Shown here one piece after another: positions 35,201 through 59,204 of a DNA stretch of 64,000 bases; position 1 is the stretch's first letter; every line of letters begins with the position of its first letter. The translations under genes were made by a program, and so were the position numbers. A model generated the notes under the pieces. That model had not been told where the DNA came from. It worked only from the letters and a program-made list of their open reading frames with translations, and ran no database searches. Source of the stretch: Symbiodinium natans (lineage: Eukaryota; Sar; Dinophyceae; Suessiales; Symbiodiniaceae); the NCBI GenBank assembly GCA_905221605.1, contig CAJNDS010002845.1, forward strand, positions 906,713 through 970,712, read 5' to 3'.

Positions 35201-38200
35201 GCAGTTCAAGAGGCCTCGACAGGCCCAAAGGCTCCAGATCCCCAATGGATTTTGAAGACACATCCGGCCTGAAATGGCCAGGAAGCCGCGACTCATTTCA
35301 CGGGCATGAGTCAAGCGTTGTTTTTTTGTTGTTGGTGCATCTTGGGGTGTTGCTTATTGGTGCGTAAGGCGTAAGGGCTCCAAGAAGGGAAAGGTTTCAG
35401 AAACTTCGGTGCTGTCGAAACGCCCCATCCCTCACCACCAGATCTTCTGAAGGACAAGGCTTCAGAAAACTTGGTGCTATTGAACCGCCCATTCTTGACC
35501 AAATTCGTGAAACAAGGGGGCCGACAACGAAATTTGTTGTTATCGATCGCAAAACAGATGGTTCGATGGCGCCAAATCTCCCCGACTTAAATGCTTCGCT
35601 TGGTGTCGGCTGTCTTTCCGACAGGCCAATGATTCATTCTTTTGGACGGAAGGAGATGTTTCATTAATCCTGTCCTGCACGGCTTTGTTACATACAGTCC
35701 ACTCCACAGTCCGGTCCAGTTCACGATTTTGTTTGCAACACATGCTTTAGTCACCGTGTGTGAATCAACAAATACAAACACATGCATATATGTATGATGT
35801 ATAACGATGTTGCTACCTCTCCTGTCCCCACACACAGCCTCCTCTTCGGGGGCGATGCGGACAGTAGCGCCGGCCTCCGTACTTTCTACGGGGTGACGCA
35901 GACGGTCTGAGATGCAGCGCAATCTCAGCACTGGACGACCTTCGAAACGTGTATATTGTGAGACAAGGAGGACATGCTAGAAACGAGCCTTCAAAATAGA
36001 ATAGAAGCAGGAATCTTCATGTTCCTTCTCCATGCCTTCTTCTTTTATCTTCTCTCAGCCCCTTCGCACTCTTCTGATTTTGATATGTGTGTCAGACCTG
36101 TGGAATGGAGGAGGGATACCTCGCTATCCACCTTCGCATGTTCGTCGCCATAAACCACATTCTCCTACCATTTATCTCTCCGGTTTTTCGTGTTTCCGTG
36201 GTTTCTTCACACAAGCTGGAAGATGGAAGAATGAACCGAACAGAGAGAAGCGCTAAGAGACGAGAGACAAAGAGAAATCTCGGGTTTAAGGTTGGGGTTT
36301 GGGGCCTCTTCTCTCGGACACGAGACCCTGTGTTGATAACGTTGCACAACATGCTGGGTGGGCCCCTGCCGGTTTTCGTGGATTAGTAGCACTGCAGATA
36401 CAGGCTGACAGGAGCCTGACAGAAGCACTTTAGGGTGGTATCGATTCGCGAGGAAGGTACTTAACCCAACAAGGCATGCAACATCAAAGCAAGAGAGGGT
36501 CTACACAAGTTTTGTCCGATACTGGTTTCATCTGTCTCTCCCTCTCTCCTTTTGGCGCTTTTTTCAAGCAATGTGGCATGGAAGAGACGAGGAGAAGAAA
36601 CAAGCGGATTGGGCCCATCTGTACGTGATCTTGTCAACGCCGTCATAGAGAGGAGAAGAGACGAAGAATTAACGAGTTGGGGAAGCCAGACGTCCTAGAA
36701 ACAGGTAGGCCAAATTGTCGGCCTGCACGTGGGAGTTGCGCTTTTTGCCAGTGAGGCTTTTCGACCGTTCAAGCAGTGGGATCATTCGGCCGGGGGCGAG
36801 TTTAGATTATTTGGACGAGATAGTTTGATCGTTGAGGAAGCTTCTACAAGGAACAAAAAGAACGAGAGACTTTGGGAGGTCCCCTTGGTGTAACTGAGTG
36901 TTGTCTTCCGCCTGCCGAAAGGTGGCCAACAACGGAGCGGACCCAAATCGTATTTATGCAGGCGAAAAGTAGTACATCTATTCCCTTATTGGAAGAAGAA
37001 GAGAACGCCGATTGAGAATGTAAACGTCCTAAGTGCATTCTGCAGGAAGCCAAAGGGTGCAAAGCAATGTAAGGGTCCATATAGCTGCGACTATTTAATG
37101 TTTTTGCCTTGGCCTGCCCTTCAATCGGAAGGCACGATGTCAGAGTTCGCTCAGTTGAAGCTAAATCCATCCTGGAAACCCATGATCTGAGGTATGTCAT
37201 TGGCGGCTTTGCCACGCTGATCATTGGCAACGGCGCAGACCCGGAAGGGATCAACCAGGTCCCTGTAACCCTAAACCCTAATTAAGCTCCTAAACCCTAA
37301 ACCCTGAGGGTTCAAGGCGATAAGTCCAGGGCCCCACAGAGCTCGGGCTGACTTTTCTTCCAGCGCTCACTTCCCCCAGACTGCGTCGCGGAAAGTCCAG
37401 CCTTGAACTTAGATTTACTTCTACAACATCCCAACGGCGATGTTCACGGCCTTCAGATGTTTCACAGGAGATGCTCGTGCGGCAGTCAGCCTTGAAGTAG
37501 TTGGAGGGAGTTCAAGCAGTGGAAGCATAGGGATGAGGAACTCTGTTGAAAAAGTGCCTGCGCCGGGATCTCCCAACAGTTGCAAGTTGCGACATCTGCT
37601 GCATTTTGCTGGTTTGTGGGGGGGGAGGGGGGAGGGGAGGGCACGAATCGAGGGGGGGGGGGGGGCGCGAGCTCAGGAATGCGTCACCAAGGAGGGCCTG
37701 TCCATTACATCGATTTTGGCAGATAGGTTCGGTCCCCCCTTCATCTTGAGCTTCGTCGTGAGCTACATGTGACTTGGCGGGAACAGTGCGGGAAGGGCGG
37801 GAACCGGCCGGTGGCAAAGGCGCTCACGAGTCACAGCATCTCGTGGTAGCCACTTGAAGACTTCAAGTGGACTTCGGTTGGGCTGAGGCTCGTGACAATG
37901 GGCATCTTCAACGTCATTCTTGCGGTCTATGTGGCTTGGCAATCCCCAGTCCTTAGCGACATGTCGTTCTTCTTGATGTCGTACTGTTCCATTCTTCGAA
38001 AGAAAGGCGTACCTGTTGCCAAATACATATATATATATATATGTTCAATTGGTGTCATCGACTGCGCTTGCTGCTTGTGTTTCCATCCATTGAAAATGTT
38101 TGTTTTTGCAATGCTGCCATGCTCCCTTGCACTCGCCGCGCAGATTCTTCCTGACCACCCTCTTGGGGTTCTTTTGACTGGGCCCGGCCACAATGATTGC

Positions 38201-40825
38201 TGATTGGAAAGAGGGCGGTCTGGTGGCTAGGGAATCAGTTCTTCGATTGGCGGGGAGGAAGGGGGTGAAGATTAGTCCAATTTGCAAGTGATTTGTGCGA
38301 AGGTGGACATCACCATGAAGGCAGCCAAGGCTGGAGCGTCCATGGCGTTCGCGATTAGGCTTAGATGTAGTGATGCAGGTTTTTTTTGCTCGGTGTGGGT
38401 TCTCAGCGTTGAGGTCTTCAAGCTTGTGTGCTGAAATATCATGAAACATCTGAGATTTCGTAGTGTTGCCAGGGCGTCAGCACACAACTCTGGGCCTTGG
38501 TTTGCCTTCAGAGCTGTGGTGTTGAGCTCCAGAGGCGTAGCCAGGCGTAGCCGACGAGCCCTGTTCGATTGTTGTGTCTTTCTGGGTCCAAGCCCACTAA
38601 GAGAGTCCTGCATCCCAAAGACTCGACCCAAAAAATACCCACGTCTCAGCCCAATGCCGCAATGCGCAGCTTCGGACCAGGAGAATGATGCCCTGAATGC
38701 GGAGCAGTACTCGCGAGAGTCGCTCCGCATCGCCCGCTGCACCCGTGAGCTCTTGAAACGCCTCTCGGTCCGAGCAGTGAGAAAAGTACTCGGTAGCAGG
38801 TCCTTTCTCTAGCAGCGTGCGTTGGTTCCTCATAAGTTGCAGGTTTGGGCCAGGGTTGCTTTAGATCGTACGGATTCCGCTCTTCCAAGTCAACGTCTTC
38901 AACCAGCACCCTTTTTTTGTTTAGACAACCCATAACCCAAGAACCAAAAGAGAGAGTGAGTTGGCAGCCTTCGCCCAGATGCTTTTCACCTGTGCTGTTC
39001 AGGCTTTGCTGCAGCCCACCACCAGTTCAATGAGACGGAAGACCACCACGTGGACTTCCTCAGCCTAAACCAAGCATCGTACTCCTCGCTTCTAACGGAC
39101 GACGAGCTCCACGAGGTCGGCGTTCAGCGTAGTTCGTGCCAGCACTTCTTCCAGGATAGCTCTGAGGTCAGGAACTGAAGCGTAGAGGAGAATTGTCAGA
39201 CAAGTCTTCGAATTGTGCTAGTTGGGCCGGCAACTGCTGAGCGGAGTCCATGAATGGCTCCTTCGGAAAGGACATTGCAATCAACAAGGAGCTCTTCCTC
39301 ATCATGCTGCAGGACACTGCAAGCAGAAGAGCCTGCCCCGGGCGTTCACAGTCGCTTTGGATACAGTGGGGAGCGTGCTCCATTGGCAAAGTGCTCGGCA
39401 CTTGCTTCCTCATTAATAAACCCACATGTGAAGCCACCAAGCTCTGGAAACAGAGAAGCATCCAGGACTCTGCAACTGAAACTTAAAATTGCTTGTCATT
39501 GTAGACGATACGTGGAAATGCCACTGTGGCATGGCTGGCGCTTTGCACTGCTTAGGTCCCTTTTGCAGCCCCGAGAAAAAGCCCAAAGCTATAGGGGAGC
39601 TCCTGTCATCTGATTGACGTGACCCCACCTTTGACCCTGGGCATCCCTACACCATGTGGAGGATCGTGGGGTCCATGCATTAATGGACGAGTTGGACATT
39701 CCACCGGAGCGTGCCTCGAATGGCAGTCATTTGGGGGGGAGACGGGGGACGGAAACTGGTCCTCCTTCTGAAGGGTTTGCACCAAGACAGATGCAAGGAA
39801 ATCCTCCCGGAACTTGGTGCCTGATTCCTCTCTCCTTGCTTGGCTGTCAATGCGATGCATGTTAAGATAACCTTCTTGCCCTTTCCTCACCTGAGCATTT
39901 CACTCACAGCGCGAAAGGGGAAGGAGCGACTTCAAGAGAGATTGAATCCGCGGTTCTTGTGGTGGATAAGAGGTCTAAGGGCCTTCGCCCCATTTGCGAC
40001 AGCGTCCTTGCGACGCTCACGCGCGTCTACTGCAGCAAAACGATATATGAGACGTGGAGAGATGTGTTTTTGGACTCACTCTCGCTCTGTGGCCTGCGAT
40101 GGCGTGTACTTTAGGCGCCCACCTCTTCGAGATCATCGATGCCGATGGCAGCGGCACGTTGCAGGCAGCTTAAGACCCAGTGCAGCCAGCGGTAGACCTT
40201 TATGGAATTTACTTTGCGGCTTCAGCAGGCAGTGCTGGTTTGGGAATCGCGATCTCAGCTGTGAATTCCTGGTCGAATCACGTGGCGTGAACCTGCATAT
40301 TCTTAGCAACCAGTTTAAGCCCCAGATCCGCATCCCAACTCCCGCCTCAAATCCTTGCACATCAATGTTCAGTGCCACCCAGCCTGGAAAACTCCGCTGC
40401 GCCTGTCAATGCATGCTCATGTCTTGGCGTATTCTTGGCTTGTGTTCAAAGCAGGCGTCAGAGCTTGTTCATGGCTTGCTGAAAATCCGCGGCGAGATTA
40501 AGAAGAGCGACACCGTCGCGCCACTGCGACTTGCCACCGCAATCATATTAAGAGGTTCAAAGTGCTCGCCCTTTCATGCCAATGACCGGTGGTTCACGCG
40601 TTCTTCCGCTTGTTCGGTTGCTGCGTTCCTGCTCTGCCCTTCTCATTTGGGGGCAGCTGAAGTTGCCCCGCATTGCTGTACTTCTTCTCTGAAGTTAGGT
40701 TGGCCACCAAAGCGGTCCAGAACATGATGGCTGAAATGAAGGCCAAGAACGACAGCCTCCGAGTTGAAGTGCTCGGGCACTTGAAGAAGTTGCACCGAGC
40801 GATTCGCCAAGAGATGCTTCGCTGA
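32246..40825 (+). CDS. Voltage-gated cation channel (S1-S6) with C-terminal EF-hand
   Basis: Plasma-membrane ion channel. Exons: 32246-32331 S1 (FVGLLIAANGVMIGLQTDP), 32697-32779 S2 (EMIFNFFLVLEVLLRL), 33707-33792 S3 (WNWFDLILMFTGLLDTSLG), 33990-34039 S4 (LLRFCRLLRLARIV, Arg at every third residue), 34827-34910 S4-S5 linker and S5 (RLMVKGLIAGVWTLSLAFVL), 37193-37259 (YVIGGFATLIIG), 37413-37472 pore helix and filter (TAMFTAFRCFTGD), 37692-37768 and 37887-37932 S6 (SYMLVTMGIFNVILAVYV), 38681-about 38770, 39003-39115, 39271-39312, 39662-39710, 40115-40164 (DADGSGTLQ, EF-hand loop), 40455-40525 (ELVHGLLKIRGEIKKSD) and 40699-40825 (stop TGA). Only one repeat was found, so it may be a single-domain channel that tetramerises; further repeats upstream cannot be excluded. 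The N-terminus is unresolved. The gene lies between the two halves of a kinesin motor. Confidence 0.92.
37262..37312 (-). repeat. Degenerate CCCTAAA telomere-like words
   Basis: Three to four CCCTAAACCC words in the channel intron 37260-37412, opposite in orientation to the array at 21736. Confidence 0.75.
38023..38044. repeat. (AT)n microsatellite
   Basis: Short AT dinucleotide tract in the channel intron after the S6 exon. Confidence 0.9.
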
Positions 40826-43215
40826 AGATAACTGCAGGTGTGTCGGTAGGAAAGGGCTCGGTGGCACCTTCCGAAGAGACTTCGGCCACTTCTTTTTCAC
40901 GTGACGTAGTGCCGTAGTGGTGGCAAACCGAGAAGAGACACTTTACTAACATGTTTCAGCACGTCATGCCTAAATCGAAGCCTTATTCGAAGCATAGTAG
41001 GCATAAGGGCACAGTAGGGCGCTCAGAGCGACCACAAGCCGGAACTGAGAGCGACTGTGCTCCAAGTGAGTCGGGGAGCGTAGGGAGATGTAGGGAGTGT
41101 TGAAAATGAGAGAGTTCCAGTTGTACGTTGGTCTAAGTGCCAGGCGCGGTGCGTGAACCATGTATCCGGACCAATGAAGTGAGGTCCACAACACCATCAA
41201 GTCACAGTAGAGCCTCGCACGGGTCACGCTGGATGCACTTGAGCTCAGGAAGAGGCGGACGTCACAGGCGTTGACTGATGGCTTCCGCATTTGACTTGGG
41301 TAAGTCGTGGTCAGCATACAGCGTTTTTCTTGGGAAGACTTTGCGATCAAGAGGACTTAGGAGGATTCGTTGCCCATCGGCTTACCTGCTCACCGGACTT
41401 TCACGGAATCGGCCTTGAAGGGGAGCTGCCGAGGTCAACGGCTAGTTAATGAGCTAATGAGCGTTTCGGCTTCTGAGGGATCATTAACATAAATACAACC
41501 ATGGCCGGTTTCACCAACATGGGCCTGTCTATTCTGCATAATCCTGCAGGTTTCACCGCGTGTCAGAGATGAGAGGACAAGTTTGGTATTAAAGAGGACC
41601 CCGAAGAGCCTATACCCGGAATCCGAATCCCGAATTAGATCTGGGGCACACCATGCGGGAAGAATCGGCTGACGCGGTGCTGCGAAACAGTTGCTCGGAA
41701 GGCCTGTGCCTAGAAGTTCCCCTGCTGGGATCAGGCACAGACTTTCAATTCGTTCTCTTCGTAACCACAGCCTCAGGGCAGTTTGGCCCACGGCCATGCC
41801 ACCATGCTCCAGACGTCGCCAGACGTCCCGAGAGGCAAAGCCTCAAATAAAAGTGCAAAGAGTCTCTAGAACACCATGCGCTGTTGCGAGGCATGAAGGT
41901 TGGGGTTTGGGATCTCGATTCTCGGAGTTTAAGCCATGATGCGCAACAATGCGCGATCCACGTAACTAGCCTTGGACCATGCATGGGTGGCCAAGTGCGA
42001 AAGGCGGATTGAACTGAAATAGCTCGCCACTCGCCAGTGACTTGGAACAAGTCTATTGGAGGCTCTTCGGTGACACCCCAGCCTCGAAGAATCTTGCAGA
42101 AGCCCTCTGAAATTTAAGCTTCAAGCCCAGAACCGGCCGGGCTCTCGGGGGGACTTCACCAGCGCAACCCGCGCATCCTTTCCGCGCGCCCTTTGATGTC
42201 CAGCGATGTCCGCTAGCCTGCCTGATGCCTTTGTGTTTTATGGAAGGCTGCCGATCCGAGAGCTCTGGGCCCACCTTTTTTGCATGTTCTATTGGATGTT
42301 ATGTTCTAGAATCATAGCCAGAATATAATATATCGAGAGTATGTGCATTGAGGGTTTCTGATCCGAGTTCATGAGGCATCCGGCATCATACGCATGGTCA
42401 TGAGAGCTAGCATCAAAACAAGGCGTGACGAATTCAGGCATCTAGGGGTTCTAAGGAATAGCGTCCCGTTGTCATGGCAGGGACCCTAGCACCGGAACAT
42501 CCTGAATGGTCTCAAACTCCCCATCCCAATTGGAATGATGAGAGAGCGGGGGAAGCCAAGCTCTCACACCCTGGAGCTCTCTGACAATCAGAGCTTTCTG
42601 CTTTTCGAACCCAGCGCGACGTTGGGGAGCTACACACTCCAGCAATCTAGATGGCTGTCGCGCAAGCACTTTGCCACAATCATGATTCGCCTGCAGCTTA
42701 TGTTGCAAAGTTGGGAATTGAGGATCGCGATAGAGATGGCTTGAGTTGGAAGCTCCCAGTTATTTCGCTCACATCCTCTAAGGGGGCTGTGGCAACCCAC
42801 CTCCTCTAGTCTAGAGCGGCGCAAACCCGTATCGGTCAAAAGACATTCGCGTGATCTGTTTTGAGGCCTGTAGGCTTGCCGGGTTTCTGAGCCTCCATCC
42901 CAATCATACGAGTTCTTCAGCTCAACTCCTTGGATCGTCATGAACGGCCGCACCATTCAGGCTCTGGTGCGCTACGGTAGCTCATGTTGCATCTTCTTGG
43001 ATTGGCAAGACTTAAGTCTTAACTCTCTCCAAGGAGCAGAGTTAAACACCCATCGACCCGCCTGCTGCACTGCTGATGCACCAAGCAGCAACACTCACGA
43101 AACCAACGTCGTTTAAAAAATCGTGGTCCGAGATTCACCAGTTTTGACAACCAACCGTCGCCCGAGGGCTGTTTTCAACGTCATCTTGCAGTGCTCAGTT
43201 TGGCACGCGTGCCAG
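40826..43215. other. Between channel stop and kinesin second half
   Basis: Should contain the channel 3' UTR. A kinesin exon of about 25 codons (the segment after CFDML) is missing and could be here or at 21.6-32 kb. I see no convincing exon, no promoter signal and no minus-strand gene. Confidence 0.4.
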
Positions 43216-53861
<10,646 letters not shown>

Positions 53862-54593
53862 GCCCGGACCCTGGGCATGCTGTGGGGTTCTGAGCAAAAC
53901 GGGGCGAAATTTTTTTGTACCTCCTGAGCGAGACACCCCAGACGGCTCATAGATCAAGCCAAACCCGGCCAACCCTCTGCATCGATCGACAGACTGAAAT
54001 TGTTCTAGGCCGATGCTTTGCACAGGCTTCGGGACGTTCGGGACGGGTTCGGAGGTCCATAGCCAGCAACTCGCGTGGAATCATACAGAAGGGTACAAAA
54101 CGAAAACAGATGGTTGAGATACGGCAGCCGAAAGCGAGCTGCAGGCTCAGGGTGGCGGTCAAACCTTCAAAAGCCCAGCACGACTCAGCACGACTTGTCC
54201 GGAAATCAGAGGATACGGTGAGAACATGTGAGAACCCATGAGGTGAAGCTGCCGGGCTCAAGCACCGATTCAGTTCACATGCCATTCCATCAGAGACGTG
54301 TCTTTTGTTGTCTCATAATTATGCTCCCGCAGCCAGTTCGAGTCTTCGGCGCATGACGGCGTAGATGCCGGGTTTCAAGCCAAACCCTCACACTTCACAA
54401 GCTCAGTGACTGCAATCAACTGAACTTCCAGAGTTCTAGAGCCATGGAGGTGCCTTTGTTGCATCAATTTCAGGTAAATTTGCAAAATCTCCTTCTCGTC
54501 GTTCTGTGCTTCCCTTTCTTCCCAGAATGCCGAAGCAGAGTGCTTGGCAAAGACATGGCGCTCCATGGTTTCCCCCGATTCTTCGCATGCCAG
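53862..54593. other. Between last kinesin motor exon and first aldo/keto reductase exon
   Basis: A possible next kinesin exon begins after the AG at about 54008 (ADALHRLRDVRDGFG); it would follow LGEID in frame, but no family match supports it. The rest should hold the kinesin tail or 3' UTR and the reductase 5' region. Confidence 0.35.
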
Positions 54594-57500
54594 GTGACAT
54601 GTGGGACTCTGAAGCTTCAGCCCTTGGGCGTGGGCACGAACAAGTGGGGCACGGACCCAGCGAAGCTTCTGACCGCAACATTTAGCAACTCCTCTGTCTT
54701 CGGGGCTCAGACTGGTTGAGAAGTTTTGCAAGCCTTGCTGGGGAAGGCAGCGAGAATATTTTCCTGCGAATCGACTTTTCTTGGGTCCCCAAGCTTCGCC
54801 AGCCGAACCCGAATTGCGTGCGAGGTTCTCGGAGCCCAACATCCGGGGGGCTTTCGAAACATCGCTAGCAGCTGGCCACGGGCTCAGGAAAGAACCAGCT
54901 AGAACAGCCACGCACGAGACTCCAGAGTTCAAATCTTCTCACAACCGTTTACGAGTTCTCGAGTCGGCGTGCTGCCAAGAGATGATTCTGCGTGATTCGC
55001 TTTTGGCATCCACTTTATATCTAATTCTCCTTCTTGTGGTCGTATCGAGGCGTGACCTTGCTCAACACGGCACAGCTCTATGGCACTTCGGAGAACTGCA
55101 TAGGCAGGATCTCTTCGATTTGTGGGCGAAGAATCGGGGTAGAGGAGAGAATCCTGGCATGGGCACTGTACGGACCATTCGCAAGGGGAACTGCAGAGTG
55201 GTGATAGCTTAGGGCTTTTGGAATCAAAAGGGCGATGCTGCCACATACTGGCAGGTTTTCAATCAGTCCGTACGAAATGGAAAGAAGGCATGGTTACTCT
55301 CAAGAAGTTGTTGTTGGAATGACAACCTTTGCACCATGCAAACTCACCAGCGAAAGCACAGAGAAGGTTTTTTTGGAGATGACATTTCGGCGATGGCATT
55401 TGAGCGACTTCTCTGTTTGGAGTTTGGAAACCAGTTTTGCCCGGTTGGTGAGATTTGGAGACTCCAAGCCCTCGCCCTTGCTGGGCAGGGCAGCTTCGTG
55501 CACGGGTCGCCGGCGGAGAGAAGGCACACTGCTGCCCTCCAGCTTCGTGGCTTAGTACGGGTGCCCTGCAATGTGGAGAGCGCTCACAAGTTTGGGTCTT
55601 TGTTGTGCCGAAGACAGCAGCAATAGTTTTTCATGAGGCCGCAGCGGCATAGTGGGGAGGTCTGGAAAATGTGTACAACTCATTACCGAGTCTCAGGTTC
55701 GTGTTGTATCAGGCCCTGGTGATCTCCAAGTTTGATGCCATGGGCAAGAATACAGAGCAGCTGATCACCAGCTTGCAGCTCGGCACTTTGTAGGTCGGGC
55801 CTTGGCTTCCTGTTTGCTGGTCGAGACTGGTGCTTCTTCCGGAGCACGAAAACGGCGTTCGGCGTGCAAGATCTGCCAACTGAGGGAGGAGTCTGCTTCA
55901 AAATGCGGCATGGACGCCTTGGATGGCTTTCTGATCCATCACCCCAAAGGCAGGATCAGGGTCCATGGCACCAAACTCTAAGCCCTAAGCCTAAACCTCC
56001 CACCCCACACGTCTTCAAGTTCGCAAAACTTAGAAGTTCGGCTTTAAGGTCAAAGATCGAGCTGCTTTTGTTTGGGTGGGGGTTGGGGGGGGGATCACAG
56101 TCACACCAGGCAGCGCAGCGGCTTTGGCAGACCAGCTTGCTCAAGCGCACAGCAGAGGCGGGTGGAACAGAACAAGAATACATGGATGATTCTTTTGGAG
56201 TATGATTGGATTGCAGAAGCCCCATTGGAGCGGCTCCATAATGTTAGTCTGACGGCCCTTTCATGCAAGCTGTTGGAGGCAGACTGTTCAGGCTTTACAC
56301 GTGCAGCCATGGAACCCAGAGAGTAGTTCGATATGCTGAGCTCCACTTCCCAAATTCAACAGCGTTCTGGGCGAGCCCGTGGCCATTGCCCAGCAAGTTT
56401 CCCATTTTGGCTCAGAATCTGGAGTAGAGGCAGTTCGGGTTCTTTCAGGTGTCCTTGCATTTTTGTCTATTCGAGGGCTGCGTTTCCGGGTAAGACATGC
56501 CCTTCGGTTGAACTGGTTCAACTCATGTCCAGGCCTCGTGCGCAACGTTGGCGTCTCAAACTATGATGAGAGAGCGCTGAGGGAAATGCACTTGCTGCTG
56601 TGCCTCGGCAGCTGCTATAGTGGTTTGGGAAGGCGTTGTGCTGCAGTGCTAACGCGAGAGAGACAGAGGTGTCCCGTTGGGACTGTCAGCCGACCATCAA
56701 CCCCAAGAAGCTCAAACCTGCTCACATTCCGAAGCTGTCCTACCTTGGGCATGATACGAAGGCAGGAGCGAGGAGTCCCTCTGGCACCTTGGTCGCACAA
56801 GGGTACCCTTACCAAGGGCCCCGTTGGGAAACGGGCATGGAACACAGTGTAGCGAATATCTAGCGCGAATACATCTGTCCAGCACAGGGCCGTGTAAAGA
56901 GCCTGAGGAAGATCTTGCTGCCTTATCCGAGAAGGATCGCTAACCGCGACTTGTGGACTCTTAGATACTCCACCAATGGATTCACCCTCGCTGAAAGGAT
57001 CGTCCCGACGATGGAGGCATAGAGTGGGAGCATTCTACGCTGAGGTTTTCAACGAGATCGAGTTCTCCTTGCTGCGCTGCTTGCCCCAGACGAACGGGCT
57101 ACTGCGTGCCTGCAAGGAGACGGGGAAGGGCGTACATAGTCGGAAACTCTTCGAACGCCATCGAAGTGGAATAGCTATCTTGCTATTTGCAGCTGCAGTT
57201 TGTGCGATATCCTGTGAAGTAGGTACAGCACCTTCTGCTCCAATCCACACAGCTCTAAGGTTACCAAAAATGTCCCTTAATCCGTGGCCTACGTTTATCG
57301 GGTGTGATTTGTGGTGACGCTGTGCATGTCAAAAAAGTAGTAGCTGTTAGAACCGACATCTCTTTTTCAAACATCAAGTCGATCCTATTTTTTCGAGAAA
57401 TGGAGGAGGGGGAGAGGAGCATGGGACTATGCAGGACCTAGTGTTCCTAGGCGGCCACAAGCCGGGTGGCCTGAAGCTGCATGGCAGCCCCGGTACCTCC

Positions 57501-59204
57501 TTTCTGCGAGGAGCTAGGGGTCACCATCCTCGCCTGGGCGCCCCTGGCCTCAGGGAGGTGTCAGCAGGGGGAGGGAGTTGGGGGAGGGGACATCCTAAGC
57601 TTCTTTTGCTTGGTTGCTGAAGCCACCCTTTGCTCATTTATGTTCCATGCTCGTGCTTGAAAGAAAGGTCGGGTGGAGGGCGAGTTCCTGGTGTATTGGT
57701 GTGTGTGTGTGTGTGATGTGAAGCAACTCGCGCTTGAACCTTAAACAGCACGAACAGAAGTATTTAACGATTCAAAAAAATATAGGAATTACTAAACATA
57801 ACAACATGGCATACAATTTGTGTGTTTTGGATTTTATTGTTGTCTATATGTTTGGTTTGTTTTTGCTTCCTGACATTTATATCTTTCCGCATATTTCAAC
57901 GATTCTTGCTATTCCAATTGTTCCAAGTATATTTTTTATTCGTTTACCAAACAATCGGTCACTTTATGTGTTTGTAAAATGAATTATAAATCATGTAAAT
58001 TCTTAAGCATTCAATCTCAACAATCAAATATTAATTCAAAGTTATGCTGCAATTCAAACCTCAGCCCTTTGGATCCGACAGCTGTGCTGAGCTGCTGAAC
58101 ATGCGTGTAGAAGCACCACGCCAAGTCGAGACCTCGGATTTCGCCACAGGCTGACAAGCAAGCCTTCCACGGAGCTCCTCACGGAGGTGGCAGCCGGAGG
58201 ATTTCAAGGGGGCCAGCGGAGTGTGAAGCGTGCTTTTTGTGTTTCGTAGGCCTTGGTGTTGACGGCAGGCCATGGATTTGGGTGTTTCGCACGGGTTTCG
58301 GGATTTTTTTGGTTGGGTCGCTGATCGCAAGCCTGGGCAGCCTTGTGCCTTCGTTTGCGATGGCCGTAGCCTGGTACCCTGAACGCCTGCAGTCGAAACT
58401 TGACATGGGAAGCCGCCACAGCCCATGGAGCATGGCATAGACCTGCACCAAACAACTTAAGAAAGATCACTTCTTTTGACGGGCCGGAGACCACCGAAAC
58501 CATGTGAACTCCCGCGTCGTTGCAGACAGAGACCGTCGCAGCTTTGAGCGTCGTCCGTGCCATCGCCACCTCACGCGAGAAGACGCCGGCGCAGGCCGGG
58601 AACACCCTGAGATGCTCAGGACAATATAAGCAATATAAGGGACCGTTCTTCTGCAGGCTGGGCAGTCATGCAATGCGAGTTGGCAGAATTGTAGAAGTTG
58701 AACCCCCGCCCGTCGAATCCAGTAACCCGTATATATATATATATATATGTACATATATATATACATGTGTTTTTTTATTTGTTTATTTCTCAAGGCCTCT
58801 GCCCGAATCTGAAAAGAGGCCGAGGACTAAAGAGGTTGAGCAGGTTTTGAATCTTGGAGCTTTTCGCAGTATGTGGCTTGGCACTTCCCGCGTTCAGAGT
58901 GCCGTCCGCAACTTTTTGCGACACGTCCAGCCCATTGCCATGTAGCAACACTTGGACAGCAGGAGAAGGCCATGGCCGACGTCCAATCAACGTCCAATCG
59001 CTCGGAGACTGTTCTTACGAGAGCCCAACAATCGTCCGCCATCGCTTCCCTCGCTTCTCCTTTCTCTTGAGAGGAAGTCCCCACTTCACAAACTGCAAAG
59101 GCCTCCCATGCCACCCACAAATAAACTGGATATTGAACCTGGCATTCAGGAGTTCAGGGTTTGGGAAGAGTTTTCGAGCCAGGTGGCGCTGAACTGGTGC
59201 CTTG
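54594..59204 (+). CDS. Aldo/keto reductase family protein (multi-exon, incomplete)
   Basis: NADPH-dependent oxidoreductase with a TIM-barrel fold; substrate unknown. Exons read: 54594-about 54665 (LKLQPLGVGTNKWG, first strand), 55050-55103 (VTLLNTAQLYGTSENCIG, holding the catalytic Tyr region), about 55270-55345 (EVVVGMTTFAPCK, strand with the usual Lys position changed to Thr or shifted), 56533-about 56600 (GLVRNVGVSNYDERALREMH, the family GVSN motif), 57045-57131 (NEIEFSLLRCLPQTNGLL then RACKETG), 58530-58594 (REKTPAQ) and 59183-59204 (VALNWCL). The junction 58594 to 59183 restores KTPAQVALNWCL, using a GC donor. The order matches plant and algal AKRs. Exons for the LDYxDLxxxH segment, the AYSPL segment and the NADPH-binding C-terminus were not found, so the gene is incomplete in my reading. 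Its end lies beyond 59204. Confidence 0.82.
57725..58050 (+). other. AT-rich island with an 82-codon hydrophobic frame
   Basis: About 325 bp much richer in A+T than its surroundings, with abrupt borders, lying in an aldo/keto reductase intron. The frame 57734-57982 encodes a hydrophobic, Ile/Phe-rich peptide (for example VVYMFGLFLLPDIYIFPHIS). Composition suggests organelle-derived DNA (mitochondrial or plastid), but I could not assign it to cob, cox1, cox3 or any plastid gene. Confidence 0.4.
58728..58770. repeat. (AT)n microsatellite
   Basis: TATATATATA tract with a short ACAT interruption, in an aldo/keto reductase intron. Confidence 0.9.

Noticed and set aside
39840-40727. The longest open frame (295 codons) on the + strand
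   Set aside because: It crosses the channel exons at 40115-40164 and 40455-40525 in a frame that does not match them, and has no family motif. It is a shadow.
56396-56412. Relic of the dinoflagellate spliced leader (CCCATTTTGGCTCAG)
   Set aside because: It matches only part of the leader end and lacks an A (leader ends GGCTCAAG); no second copy or gene start is nearby.
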